This document shows positions 1 to 10,660 of a stretch of 64,000 nt of DNA, piece after piece; the first letter of the stretch is position 1, and every line of letters starts with the position of its first letter. Both the position numbers and the translations under genes were made by a program. The notes beneath the pieces are model-generated. The model made no database searches, had not been told where the DNA came from, and was given only the letters and a program-made list of their open reading frames with translations. The stretch is from Larix kaempferi (Eukaryota; Streptophyta; Pinopsida; Pinales; Pinaceae): positions 16,322,001 to 16,386,000 of the forward strand of contig BSBM01000123.1 in assembly GCA_027924585.1 (NCBI GenBank). Direction: 5' to 3'.

Positions 1-1320
1 TCTTGATCTAGAACTTGATTTGTATTTCTTCATGTACCCTTCATGTTAGCAGACAACATCATCCTCATACAACACCATAAGTGTATTAGTACAATCATAA
101 TATCATAAGTGTCATAACCCTAATCAATGAATGTCTTATATCATTCGCATGCATTCATACTTTTACTAAGGTGATCATACAACCCTAAAAATTGATTATG
201 ATTGTACTATACTTAATCATATGCAGGTAAACATATCATGAACTTAATCATCAGATAAATAAAAACTAATTTCAAAACATACCTATATCTCCTCAGGTCA
301 TACCTGTCGAGATTGCTTGTAGTCTTCTCTATAAGGGTAAAACCCTAATATTCCAAGGTAGATCACTTGTAAACATATTATATAGATTCATGATGATAGT
401 ATGATATAATACTAGTGCCATTTAAACCTCCATTTCTGCCCTATGATTCTCCCAGCTTTGCTAGGGTTTCTTCTTACTTGTAGAAGCCATAATCCCTAAT
501 TTTTAATCTCCTTCCTCCCGCAACATTTTGATGGAAGATTAATATCTATGATGAAGGGATTATAAATCCATTTTAAAAGTTTCCAATGTTTCATCATGTG
601 TCTCCAACATTGTATCAGGTCCTTCCATACCTAAAAACTGAAAACCCTAAGTGAGAACTTCTTCCTCCTCTTCTTTGATTTCCTCCGTTGAGATATTTCA
701 GATGTTCCTTATTGTTTCTGGTGTATCTCTGAAATTTTGGATCCTCAGGGTCTGAAACTTCGACATGTGGTATCCTAACCTGTCATATTTCCAACACCAC
801 ATATTTGAGATTCATTGGATTTTCCATGAGAGAGATATGATAAGTTTCCTAACATGACCTTTTTATGGGATGAAACAACATATAAAACTTGTACGGCATG
901 CCACATGTCATTGTTTCAACTTCGGCCTCTGAAATTAGGACTTGTGAAACTAAAGTCTGTTCCCTAACTGTCACATTTTACGGAATTCCATTTGGAGATT
1001 CCTATCCCAAGATATGAACTTTTTTCCTAGGTCACCTGTTTAGGGATGCATTATGGAAGAGGCAGAAACCCTAACTTGTACGGATCATATCTCACAAAGT
1101 ACAACGAATATGGGGCTGATTGTTCAACACCAGGCACATATATGTCTGATATTCGTCCTTTAGAAGTTTCAGATCCTGAACCCTTGCAAAAACATATTTA
1201 TAAATAAAGTTACACGATGACTATTTTTTGCTATACAAATCCCTAGCTTTCAAATTGTCGCAAGTGAAACAAGTGTCATAAATGCCATACATTGCCTTCT
1301 TTAAGGCTAGATATGATACC
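1..1320 (-). mobile_element. Copia element D: 5' leader and start of internal region, running off the left edge
   Basis: Read on the minus strand, this follows the LTR at 1321-1921. It begins with a decayed copy of the TGGTATCAGAGC primer-binding site (about 1305-1320) and continues into a leader that matches the leader of Copia B (46776-48310) block by block. Shared blocks include those around 1021-1040 (B about 47050), 840-960 (B about 47100-47230) and 1-150 (B about 48200-48310). There is no long ORF. Near 270-345 a short gag-start remnant is followed by GTATGT motifs, as in B. D is therefore a member of the same gag-deleted subfamily, not an autonomous element. The rest of its internal region lies outside the window. 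Confidence 0.75.
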
Positions 1321-1921
1321 GTTTTAATATTAAATATGCTAAGATAGATAACATCAGTATTCAAATCAATTTCACAACAATAGCATATATAGGATCACTG
1401 AAAGAATAGCAAGCACATCATAAACACAAGAGACAATTTTATCTTGGGAAACCCTCTAGGGGAAGAAAACCCAACAAAAATTCCTCAATATAGATGATCA
1501 AAAGTACAAAGAAAAAACCCCAAACAAGTGCTCCTTCTCCTTGCAGATCTCTCTTTCTCTCTCTCCTATGCGAATTACACAAGTGAGTGTGTGTGTGAAT
1601 GAATGAATAAATGAGAGAGCCTAGCTCTCTATTTATACATTCACTTCTACTTTAATTTTACAACTTGACATGTCAACCTAAACTAACTTTACCACTCAAA
1701 TAATGCTAATTGGGCTGACTCCTCTAGGGGACTTAAAAACGCCATTACATTTGACTCTAGGGGGATCTATTGCCCCAACTTACAAGGGAGGATTTACCTC
1801 ATGACTCTATGATGACCAAATACAATAATAACATCCCGACGGAGGAAGAATAAAACATCTCCGAATAAATTACAATAATAAAATACAATAGAATATTCTT
1901 TGAAGTTACAATATTTCAACA
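1321..1921 (-). mobile_element. Copia-type LTR of element D
   Basis: On the minus strand the LTR begins TGTTGAAATATTG at 1921 and ends near 1321, about 600 bp. It is closely similar to the plus-strand LTR at 15451-16027 and more distantly to the LTRs of Copia B and C (shared TATA region, ACACACTCAC block and the TTTTCCC region near the 3' end). A primer-binding remnant lies beyond its 3' end (left) and a purine-rich tract abuts its 5' end (right). It thus has the flanks of both a 5' and a 3' LTR. Confidence 0.8.
1611..1637 (-). promoter_or_regulatory. LTR D TATA box with overlapping inverted repeat
   Basis: On the minus strand TATAAATA (1630-1637) runs directly into a stem of GAGAGC pairing with GCTCTC across a three-base loop. 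The same arrangement with different stem bases occurs in the LTRs of Copia B and C and in the LTR at 15451. This is the probable LTR promoter; the transcription start itself is not visible. Confidence 0.55.
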
Positions 1922-2265
1922 CTCTCCCTTAAGGAGAAGGGTATTCTACTAACAACATCAACATCAACTACATGAGCAAGGAGAGAGAGCATCATAAAAA
2001 ACATCAAGGTGATACATCTATAAATAATTGGAAGTTTTCTTCAACTATATTAGCAACTGGAACATCTTCAACATATTCAGTACTGGAGCATCATCTTCTA
2101 CAAAACTGAGTCTTCATCTTCTGAAGCACTCAATCGCTCGATCATCTACAACAACACTTGATCTTTTGATCAACAACAACAACAACATCATCTTGATATT
2201 TCGATCAGCAACAACATCATCATCATGATCTTTCGATCAACAACAACATCATCTTGATAAATGAA
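1922..2265 (-). mobile_element. Copia 3' internal tail with polypurine tract, ending in trinucleotide repeats
   Basis: On the minus strand a purine-rich run, CTTAAGGGAGAG (1922-1933), directly precedes the LTR start. This matches the polypurine tracts of B and C (AGTTAAGAGGGAG). Further right (2085-2260 in window order) are repeated CAACAACATCAT units, comparable to the GATGATGACGATG-rich end of the tails of B and C. Sequence beyond 2270 is AT-rich and unrelated. An apparent plus-strand ORF here is repeat-derived. Confidence 0.6.
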
Positions 2266-2269
2266 AATG

Positions 2270-3110
2270 AAATTGTAAAAAGAAAGTTGTAATTTATATA
2301 CTTTATTTATTTTTGTTTCAAGTTGTAACCACCTTTGCACACAAATCAATCCTTTTGAGTAAGTAAATCCCTTAAAGAATATTTTAAATTAAAAACTATT
2401 AGTAAATTTTCTTTTTAGGGTACACAAACCAACTAGCTTAGGCTAGGATCTTGGATCAGATCACTTTAAAATATCCAAGATCATTTTAATCTCAAAATCG
2501 TAGTAAGACTATATTGAGGTAAATCCACCCTTGTAAAAGGTGTGCTGGGAAGCTCTACCAAAACCAGAGTTAATCACAAGGTTGTGTGAGGTTGACTAGT
2601 TGGGGATACCCCCCTGCTTTTCAATCAAGCATCTACCAGAGCTGATATGTGTACGATGATCCATTAGAACCTTGTGTGTTCTTGGATTTCGGGCTTGGTT
2701 ACCCTGCCCATGCGTGTTAGTTCGACCTACGACTGTCCCCCAGAATATTTTTGCATCGATGGTAACCTTAGTATCTTGACCACTAGGATTCTTCACAATT
2801 GACGGTGGAAGGCTATTTCCATTGTACCTTGGACATACATGGGAGGAAATCCCTTGCAGTTATTTGGGAGGGCGGTTGGTGATTCAAACACTTGCACTTG
2901 AAGACTCTGTATTGTGGACCCCAGGTAACTGTCTTTCATTACTCTACTGGTTTGTTCTGGGCCTAATAATCCCAGACTTTCCTTTGAGATATTATCTGTT
3001 TTCTTGGTATGGATCAATTTAGGAATTTTTGTAGTGGTGTGCTCTGTGCTTATTGTTGTTCTAGCGGCCCCTGGGTTTACCACTTATAATATTTTTTTTG
3101 CAAGTGTGTA
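2270..3110. other. Unassigned stretch with two weak minus-strand open frames
   Basis: 2270-2590 is AT-rich with nothing recognisable. On the minus strand two open frames of 96 and 66 codons (3083-2793 and 2796-2596) abut in different frames, giving about 160 codons without a stop apart from the junction. I do not recognise the product, and codon content does not clearly look coding. It could be a frameshifted transposon remnant or chance. Confidence 0.2.
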
Positions 3111-4655
3111 GGACCAACCCCTTTGTATGTCGTTCAGAGGCTACGTCACTATATCCTATTACGAACTACCATAATCATCGCGGAGGTCAATCCTTTTCAA
3201 TATGTATTAACCCAACGAATAATTGGGGGAAAATTGAACAAATGGATTATCATCTTGCAAGAATTTGGTCTTACATTCCAATCTACTAAGTCAAAAAAGT
3301 CTTTGGTGTTCGTGGAACTTATTGTTGAGTTTCCTAGTGATGTACCATGTCATGAAGAAGATCCGTCATTCCCTGATGAACACATCTTCCTCATTAGCAC
3401 CTCTAATCCATGGTATGGAGACATTTTAATATATCTCCAGAATTTGAAGTGTCCACCAACATTATCTAGGGAAGAGCGATGAAATCTTATGCATCATGCC
3501 AAGAACTACCTCATTATTTCTGATACGGTATACAGATGGAGGGTAGATTCGATATTACGCCGTTGTTTGACCTTGGATGAAGCCGAGTCAATATTGAATG
3601 ATTCTCACAGTGGATCCTGTGAGGGTCATATTTTTGGGTTGGCAACAACTCACAAGATACTGTGTGCTAGGTATTTTTGCCCCACCATCTTTAAATATTG
3701 TGTGGAAGCTGTGAAACACTGTCGTCTGTGTCAGTTTTTCACAAAGAAAATGTGAGCACATCCGGCTCCTCTTCACCCTGTTATCACAGTGGGTCCCTTC
3801 ACCAAATGGGGGATTTATTATATGACTTGTAATCCAGTTTCTGCTGGAGGACATCAATATATCATCGTTGCAGTCAACTACTTTACGAAGTGGGATGAGG
3901 CAATGCCTACTGTGAAAGTAGATGGAGAAGTTGTAGCATATTTAGTCTTCAATCAGATCATTTCCAGGTTCGGCATACCTAGAGAGATCGTCACTGATCA
4001 TGGATGACATTTCCATAACTACATGATGACTGACTTGACCACCATGCTAGGTTTTCGACAAGATCATTCGTCTCTGTTTTATCCGTAGGCGAATGGACAA
4101 GTTGAAGTAGTCAATAAAACTTTGAAAAATATTCTTCAATGGACTGTTAATTCCAGTCGGTCAAATTGGCACATCATGTTGTATCCAGATCCTTGTGCAT
4201 ATCATTCCAATATTAAGACTGCTGCTAATTTTTCACCATTCCAACTCGTTCACGGAGTGGAGGCAATTACACCAATTGAATGCGAGATTCCATCTTTGAA
4301 GATGGCTATTCAATTATTACCCAAAACTTCTGCTTTGGAAGAACGATTGCTTCACTTAGAACATTTGGATGAACAACGTCGTGATGCACTTACTACAAAT
4401 GAAGCTCACAAGAACCAAGTTAAACACCAATATGACAAATATGTCAAACCTAGGGTTTTCTCTAAAGGAGACCTTGTTTTGGTTTACGACCAAGACACGG
4501 ATCCCTTGGGGGAAGGAAAGTTCAAATCTATGAGGCTAGGACCTTATATCATTTCCAAATTTTTAAGAAAAGGTTCATACGAGTTGATGGATTATGGTGG
4601 TTTTAAGCTGCCTGAGCCTATAAATGGGCTCTACTTGAAGAAGTATTACGCCTAG
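3111..4655 (+). pseudogene. Ty3/Gypsy (Tat-like) pol remnant: RNase H end and integrase
   Basis: A single reading frame runs throughout, interrupted by four in-frame stops (3480, 3753, 4005, 4086). The last is CCG TAG where related proteins have glutamine. The first part (QRLRHY...NPFQYVL...NKWIIILQEF) is the end of the Gypsy RNase H and connection region. Around 3590-3740 lies the integrase zinc-binding HHCC module (histidines near HSGSCEGH, cysteines in HCRLCQ). The core follows: the usual first catalytic Asp before YFTKW is Asn (VNYFTKW), the second Asp is kept in VTDHG, and the Glu is kept in NGQVEVVNKTL. The C-terminal segment ends GLYLKKYYA. Reverse transcriptase, protease and gag are missing upstream. 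The element is dead. Assignment to Gypsy is firm; Tat-like rests on the tail and the extra RNase H that follows. Confidence 0.88.
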
Positions 4656-4747
4656 GCCTATATCAGTTTTCTTGCACTATAACTATACATTTTTGTAGAG
4701 TTAGTTCTTTTAGTGTTTCTTATGTGTCTTCTGGATTGTGTTTTCAG

Positions 4748-5170
4748 ATGACAACCAAGTGTTTTCTAAGATTCGCTGATGGCACAAGTCGTCACACTCG
4801 TAACTTGGATTCAGTTGCTTGGGTAATCTATTCCCCCACAAGCCAACTTGTTTCCTCGGGAGGTGCTTGTTTGGGCCCTCTGATGAATAATATAGCTGAG
4901 TACAATGTAGTCATTGAACTTATTTGAGATGCTATTCACCATGGTATTTCGTGTTTATAGGTAAGACTTGATTCCCAATTAGTTGTGCTTCAGTTCGCGG
5001 GTGAGTATCGTGTTAGAGATCCTACTTTTCTATGTCAGTTTTTGCGATTTATATTACTTGAGATATATTTTAATTATATTTCATATCGACACATATCAAG
5101 GAACCACAATACAATAGCTGATGCATGTGCAAATTACATACTTGATTCACATTTGTACCATACACAATAA
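4748..5170 (+). pseudogene. Second RNase H-like domain downstream of the Gypsy integrase
   Basis: The frame starts at an ATG just after TTGTGTTTTCAG, which looks like a 3' splice site. It encodes an RNase H fold with the expected acidic residues: Asp in FADGTSRH, Glu in IAEYN, Asp in VRLDSQLV and Asp in TIADACANY. Two in-frame stops (4925 and about 4961) break it. Plant Tat-lineage Gypsy elements are known to carry an extra archaeal-type RNase H domain besides the one next to reverse transcriptase; this matches that pattern by order and residues. About 90 bp separate it from the integrase stop, in a different frame, so it was either a separate ORF or joined by splicing. Confidence 0.75.
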
Positions 5171-5606
5171 CATTACTATTCACACACATAAGACAAACAT
5201 GTGCATAAATCGGTATTGTATATATATGTCAGGTTAAAAAATAATATGAGTTTGAGTCACTCTTTGTCACCATGTCATAATATATAAAAATGGGCATAAA
5301 AATCCTAAAAAATAATATGTCACTCTCCCTATGGAGAGGGAGGAGCCTCAGCTAGCTCTGCTACGGACTCTCTATAACAAATGACTAGCCTGGTTACTTT
5401 TCTAAGTAATCGGATCCATGCTGGGGGCACTCCTACTACATGTTACTGCATCTCAAGTGGTATCCTCTCTATCTTGTATGTTGGGATATCGTGAGTCAAT
5501 TGACTCATCTTCCCCTCAATGCTCCTCAGCATAGTATCCGCGCCACCTAGCTCGGTTGGTCGTATGTATACTCTAGGATGCCCAACAAGTCTTGTTGGCC
5601 CCACAT

Positions 5607-5712
5607 CTACACAAGTTATATATTGTTAGTACTCACACTCATTATAAAAATTATATATACAAAAAAACATAAAAATTAAATAATTTTTCAAAACAAAAAC
5701 ACATTTTGGTAC
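5607..5712 (-). other. Probable 106-nt intron in the mobile domain-like gene
   Basis: On the minus strand the interval starts GTACC after exon end GAGATAT and ends TTGTGTAG. A perfect TACTAAC branch-point-like motif (5625-5631) lies about 20 nt before the acceptor. It is AT-rich, while the flanks are not. Splicing would join GEIY to VGPTRLVG in one frame. Inference from sequence signals only. Confidence 0.5.
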
Positions 5713-6374
5713 ATATCTCTCCCCAGGATGCCCCTAGAGGCAGCATGAGCTCGGGATCACCTCGGAAATCCATGCCTTCATAAGGAAAATTCTCTAGTGT
5801 CGGTACTTGGCAGATCCACCACCCCAAATAATCCTCGTTGGAATATGATAAACTTGTTTCGTCACCACCCTGACGTAAGAAGATGTCTCCCCACCGAGTC
5901 ATCAGTGGCTCGCATGGGTCAAAGCTGGTAGGGCCATCCCTGGACTAAGAGCGGGGGCTATCTCGAAGAAACAGGTGCATAGTATACTACCATACCCAAA
6001 TTTATTTTTCTTCCCCGTCTTGCATTCTATAAGCTGGTGTTTCATGTTCACTAGTAATCCTGAGCACCCGTCGAAGATAACATTGCGCAGACATTCTATG
6101 CCTATCTGCATGTAGTTCTGTGAGGCCAAGTGTTGCGCCACACTTCCCCCGATCTTGTTTATTGTACTCAATATCACTTTTAATGGGAAACTTGTGATTT
6201 TCCCAATTGGAACTTGGCTCCCACTTTTTTCGGTGTCGGCTACGCAGTAAGTGTTGATGTAATCCTGAATGGATAGAGCACCAACTCCTCTAAATGTCCC
6301 TTTGAGGTTCACCACCTCACCTCGTCGAGATAGTCCGGTTATTAAGTATATGTCATCAATGGTGATATCCAACA

Positions 6375-6669
6375 CAAGGATAATTTTAAGGACCCATACT
6401 TATTTAAAAGTGTATAAACCTTGGCGAATCTTACCAATTCTTAAAATGTCAACTATAAAATATTTGGCGATATTTTCTAAAATTATTTCAATTTCTAAGG
6501 ATGTTATATAGTTTATATAATAATTTGGCGATTTTTAGAGTGAAAAAAGTTTACCCCATCAAAATTGGGCGAAATGAGGTTTCAAAAAATGCAAATTGGC
6601 GAATCATTTTTTGGAAAAAAAATGGAAAAATAGCCCATGGGCTAAATTTCGCCCCTAAAATTATCCTTG
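6375..6669. mobile_element. hAT-like MITE (295 bp) with 8-bp target duplication
   Basis: The ends are inverted copies of CAAGGATAATTTTA (14 bp perfect), at 6375 and 6669. Both sides are flanked by ATCCAACA (6367-6374 and 6670-6677), an 8-bp target site duplication typical of hAT superfamily insertion. The interior is AT-rich and non-coding. It lies inside the mobile domain-like ORF and splits it; deleting the MITE plus one ATCCAACA leaves the reading frame continuous. Confidence 0.85.
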
Positions 6670-6879
6670 ATCCAACATCTCTCCTTGGAGATTGAACATG
6701 CCATGATCGACATCCCAATATCCCACAAGCATTTGGAGGAGGTGCGTTTGTGCATGCATGTTTATAGTACGGAAATTTTTTAAGAGCCCACACCTCCTTA
6801 ACGCATTCAAAGTAAGAGGATACCCCATTGCAATCCTATCCATGGCTTCATGCTCTCTCTCTCTCCAATTTAAAACCAT

Positions 6880-8825
6880 CCTGCATCACCCATTTCCATT
6901 TCATGCATTAGTTTGAAGTTTTCTATTTTGAACTGCGCTACCTGTGGGTTCACCTTTTCAACAAAGGCGAGTACCAGCGAGCCTCCCTGCAGCATATCCG
7001 CGCACATTTCACTTTCCCACAAATTTTACTCAACCAGAATCGCGTGTATGAAGCCCTAGTTTTAATACATGCTTAAAAACCTCAAAACACCATTAAAAAC
7101 TTAAAATAATGGATCAAATTGATAGAGCAGGCAGAGATAGCTTACTTCCAAGTGTTTGAGTTTGCTTTGGCTTCCTGGATTGACAGCAATCGACGTTTGA
7201 AGTAAGAGGGTTTTTCTCCTTTTATCCAATGGTAAAATGGTTTTGTGAGTTATGTTTCTAATTTGGCACTATTTATACAAATTATTTTCAAATTTTTACC
7301 CCCTTTATATAGTTTCAAATTATTTTTTAATTTTATTTAATCCTAAATGACCTTTTTGAGTTGTTTTGATTAGGTAAAGCTTTAAAATGCGCTTTTCTCA
7401 CTATCAGTTACAAAAGGTGTAACATACAAAGGTTTGTTTTCTTTTGACATGTCAGTTTAGCTCAACACATTAGATCTATTTTGTCATCTTATGTCATTTT
7501 GAATCTCCTTTGTTCACTTTGGACTACCATTTTTCGCTATCCATTGACGTTGTTTCTATCTAAAGTTTGTCTGTCACTTGATATATCAGGGAACTTATAA
7601 ATTGTACATCATTCTTTACCTAATAGTAAGTTCCCCTTGTTGATGAAGTTTTTTCACGTCCTTTTTAGACTTTTTCAAAATTAACAAGAATACCGAGCAT
7701 TCTTGTCTTGTTCAGACTCGTTAAAGGAATTGAACATATATCCACTTAGGTATAAGTTTACCCCTTTTCTGGATCTTTGTGGATTAAATACAAAAAAGGT
7801 ATACTCTAGTCTTTTCGACTAGAAGATTCGTCTCTCGCATACTTTTACACTTTTTTGGACGAAGAGGCTAACTTTACAAAAAAGTACACTATGGAGATTT
7901 TGTTTAAGTTTTTCAGACTCCTTAAAATTGAAAACATCGACAAGCATGAACAGATCCAAGATTGATATTAAAATCCATGGATCAGTACCTTATCGAGTAT
8001 TAATCTATATTTTCTTCAAACTCGTTAAAACATGAAGACCTTGGGTTTATGATATAGTTCATTTCTTATCACCCAAGTTGCGTAAGACCGAGCTCTATTT
8101 GTGTTGGCTCATCATGAGACATAGATCCAGTTTGTTGCTATGGATATGATCTCCTTTTGACACGGATTCACGTTTTTATTTCAGTGGCCACGCTATATAC
8201 ATCATTTCAGTTATGTATTGGATACCATGTTCTAACATTCTGAACATCTCCTGATATCAAGATTGTAATTGCTCGCTGACCTTGCTTTTGTTTTAGGTAC
8301 TGTTTGCAACCTTGTTTCTATGGTTCCTATGCTCCTCTAATTCCTTATTTGTAATGTATTTCAGTCATCGTCTTTCCCTCTGACCTCATACATTAGGGGG
8401 CATCTGTTATCAGCTAAAATGGCACTTCTCCGTGACTACATTTCCTTGTTAGTCACACAAAAGAACATTATAGATGTAAGAGCCTATTTGATCATAGATG
8501 CTTTAGCCTTAGACTTTGCAATGTTATCCTAAACAAAACTATTATTTGTGATCAATTTTGATACATAACCATGACTCTACCTTCAATCATCTTGCGGGTC
8601 ACTCGAGACAGTATATATAGCCAACCCACGGGTATCATCCTAGAAGTTGCATTCCTGAGTTGCTGGACATAATACTCGCGAGTTGTTCGTTGGTTGTTAA
8701 GAGTGACAATCACGGGTATCTATAAACCACGATAAAAAAATATTTAAAGATGATGGGATTAGCTAAGGATAATTATTCTAACTACCCTAACCTCCCCAAC
8801 CAATTTCCCTTTCAAGTCTATCCTC
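6880..8825. other. Intergenic, no feature recognised
   Basis: AT-rich sequence without significant ORFs. A weak purine/pyrimidine-alternating texture and repeated TTTTCAGACTC-like words near 7670-8030 suggest decayed repeat sequence, but no ends or domains could be found. Confidence 0.4.
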
Positions 8826-8832
8826 CCAGCCT

Positions 8833-8860
8833 TGCTATAAATACAAGGGGAGGGCCTTGA
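8833..8860 (+). promoter_or_regulatory. TATA-box-like core promoter, possibly of a decayed LTR
   Basis: GCTATAAATACAAGGGGAGGGCC is a strong TATA motif followed by a GC-rich start region, in otherwise AT-rich DNA. It could be an LTR promoter or a relic promoter for the broken ORF at 9365. No LTR ends were found around it. Confidence 0.3.
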
Positions 8861-9364
8861 GATCGAGGAACCAATTTGATGCTAGGGTTATGCTAGAGAA
8901 AATTCTACTGAAGGAGGAGGAGCCAGAACCCAGGTCTAGATTTCAATTGTGCCAGTTACAGTGCGGGTTTGGTTGATTCCCATTAATGCTATAATACAGA
9001 AAGTTCCTTTCCCATATATATTTGTTCATGTTAATGAATGTATGTTTTGAATCTTTATTGTTTGTTATGAATGAGTTTCATATAAAACATTTTATTCTAA
9101 TTTGAGTCATGAGCTTTGAGGAAGGTATGTGTTATTGCAGATGATCTCTTTGGAGAAATGGAGCAGGAGTATGAAGTTTGGACGCTTGGATCAACCAATA
9201 GTTATTCATGTATCTAATTCCAATTTCATATCTTAGTTCTTTAAGTTTAAAAGAATGTTTGCTAGATATATCTTTATGCTTTTCTATTCCTGTAACTAGT
9301 TAAGATGTACGTTGATGATATCTGTAATTCCCAGTCATAGGTTTTTACCGCACATCAACTTGTT

Positions 9365-9730
9365 TTGAAGGATGACGAGAAGATATTAGCTATGGGGGAG
9401 ATAGTTAAGGAAATTCCATCCAAATCAGCAAGCAAAGGTATTCCCTATTCCATGGACTGGGTTGATTAGTACATAACCACAATGGAAGATCAAGGATGCA
9501 CTAGAATTGCTTGCATTGGTAGGAGATTTATGGACACATCATTTGATGTGCAACCTTGTGAGCAACATCATGAGTTCCTATGGAAGCCATGTGATCCTTC
9601 CAATATGCAAAGTAGCACATGGGAACCCTACTTGATTGGGTTGGATGGACTAGTTGACATGGAGAGTGTTTTCCAAACACTCATCTTGCTTGTGGAGGAC
9701 TTGAGTTACTTCCATGGGCAGGAGATTTAG
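9365..9730 (+). pseudogene. Unrecognised ORF remnant with one in-frame stop
   Basis: One frame is open for about 120 codons except a TAG at 9467. It contains SMDWVD before the stop and ends SYFHGQEI. A second, similar block occurs at about 9790-9840 (SMGWVDRYIERMEIHRG) and a weaker third near 9965, so the coding sequence or its source is internally repeated. I do not recognise a family. Its position upstream of a polypurine tract and an LTR-like start (10672) suggests the 3' internal part of a Gypsy-type element. Confidence 0.35.
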
Positions 9731-10660
9731 CTCTAAAGAAGAAGGCTGATTTATTTCCATTTGGATCAGAGAGCCAAAGTGTTTATTCATCCATGGGTTG
9801 GGTGGATAGATACATAGAAAGGATGGAAATTCATCGAGGTAAAGATTTTTTTTCTTTTTTCTTTTGTGATAAAAATTTTAGTTATACTGACATTGCTTTA
9901 CCATGTGAGTAACATCAAGGGTATGCATGGCATCCCTTGGATATTTTCAGTACACATACCCCCATGGATTGGGTGTGCAAGTAAATGGAATATTTCGGAC
10001 TACCATGCAAGAGAAAATCATCTTGCATACAAAGCATGTTGGGAACAACATGGCATGTAAGCAATAAATTTGTACAAGAAGAAATCCAAGCACTATTGAA
10101 ACACATGCCAAATACCTTCAGATGCCTTGGGAATGATGAAATTCCAACATGGTGGTGGATGGATCCTGGCATACCGTGGAATGATAGGTTGTCACAAGCA
10201 GCAGTGATGATAGATGGTATGCATCAAGGACCATGGGATCTAGGCACTGATGGGTGGTTTTGGACACCATTGATGTTTTGGAGGGTGTAGTTAAGGCAGT
10301 GGGATCCATGCATTCTTTGGAATGATGGAATATCTAGGGTGTCATGGATGTTATTGGAGTGCAGTGGTGGTTGTCATAGTGACATTGTATTCATCAGATT
10401 TACTTGGGATCCTAGCATTATTCTTAGTTGTTTAATTGGGAGGAACTTACATTTGCAGTTGTAGAGATAGAGGGGTGAGGAATTGGGATATGGTAATAAT
10501 CAGAGTTGTGCAGTGAAAGCATGGTGGATAGCCCTAATTTTAGCTTGGATTTTGGGTCCCAATGCTATTCATTCCAAAAACAACCTGGAGGCAACAATTG
10601 GAAGAAGAACATGTTAAGCACCACCATGGATTGTTGTTTCTTGAGGACAAGCAAACTTGG
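9731..10660. other. Probable 3' internal region of a Gypsy-type element, non-coding
   Basis: Contains degenerate repeats of the GGATCC...TGGAATGAT type (10150-10190 and 10300-10330) and short open frames in both strands that overlap each other. No conserved domain is seen. The interval ends at a purine-rich tract before the LTR-like start at 10672. Confidence 0.3.

Larger units (their letters stand above)
5330..6879 (-). pseudogene. Plant mobile domain-like repeat protein gene, broken by a MITE and a frameshift
   Basis: From an ATG at 6879 the minus strand encodes LLQMLVGYWDVDHGMFNLQG. It is then interrupted by the MITE at 6375-6669 and resumes with ITIDDIYLITGLSRRGEVV. It continues with a conserved region (KITSFPLKVI, HLASQNYMQIGIECL, MKHQLIECKTGKK, YGSILCTCFFE). 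A one-base frameshift lies near 5925-5945, after which the frame reads TRWGDIFLRQGG and FPYEGMDFRGDPELMLPLGA. A probable intron (5607-5712) follows, then VGPTRLVGHPRVYIRPTELG to a stop near 5450. The arrangement resembles proteins with the plant mobile domain (aminotransferase-like) that are abundant in gymnosperm repeats. It is probably a transposon-borne ORF. Precise removal of the MITE and one target copy keeps the frame. The function of these proteins is not established. Confidence 0.65.
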
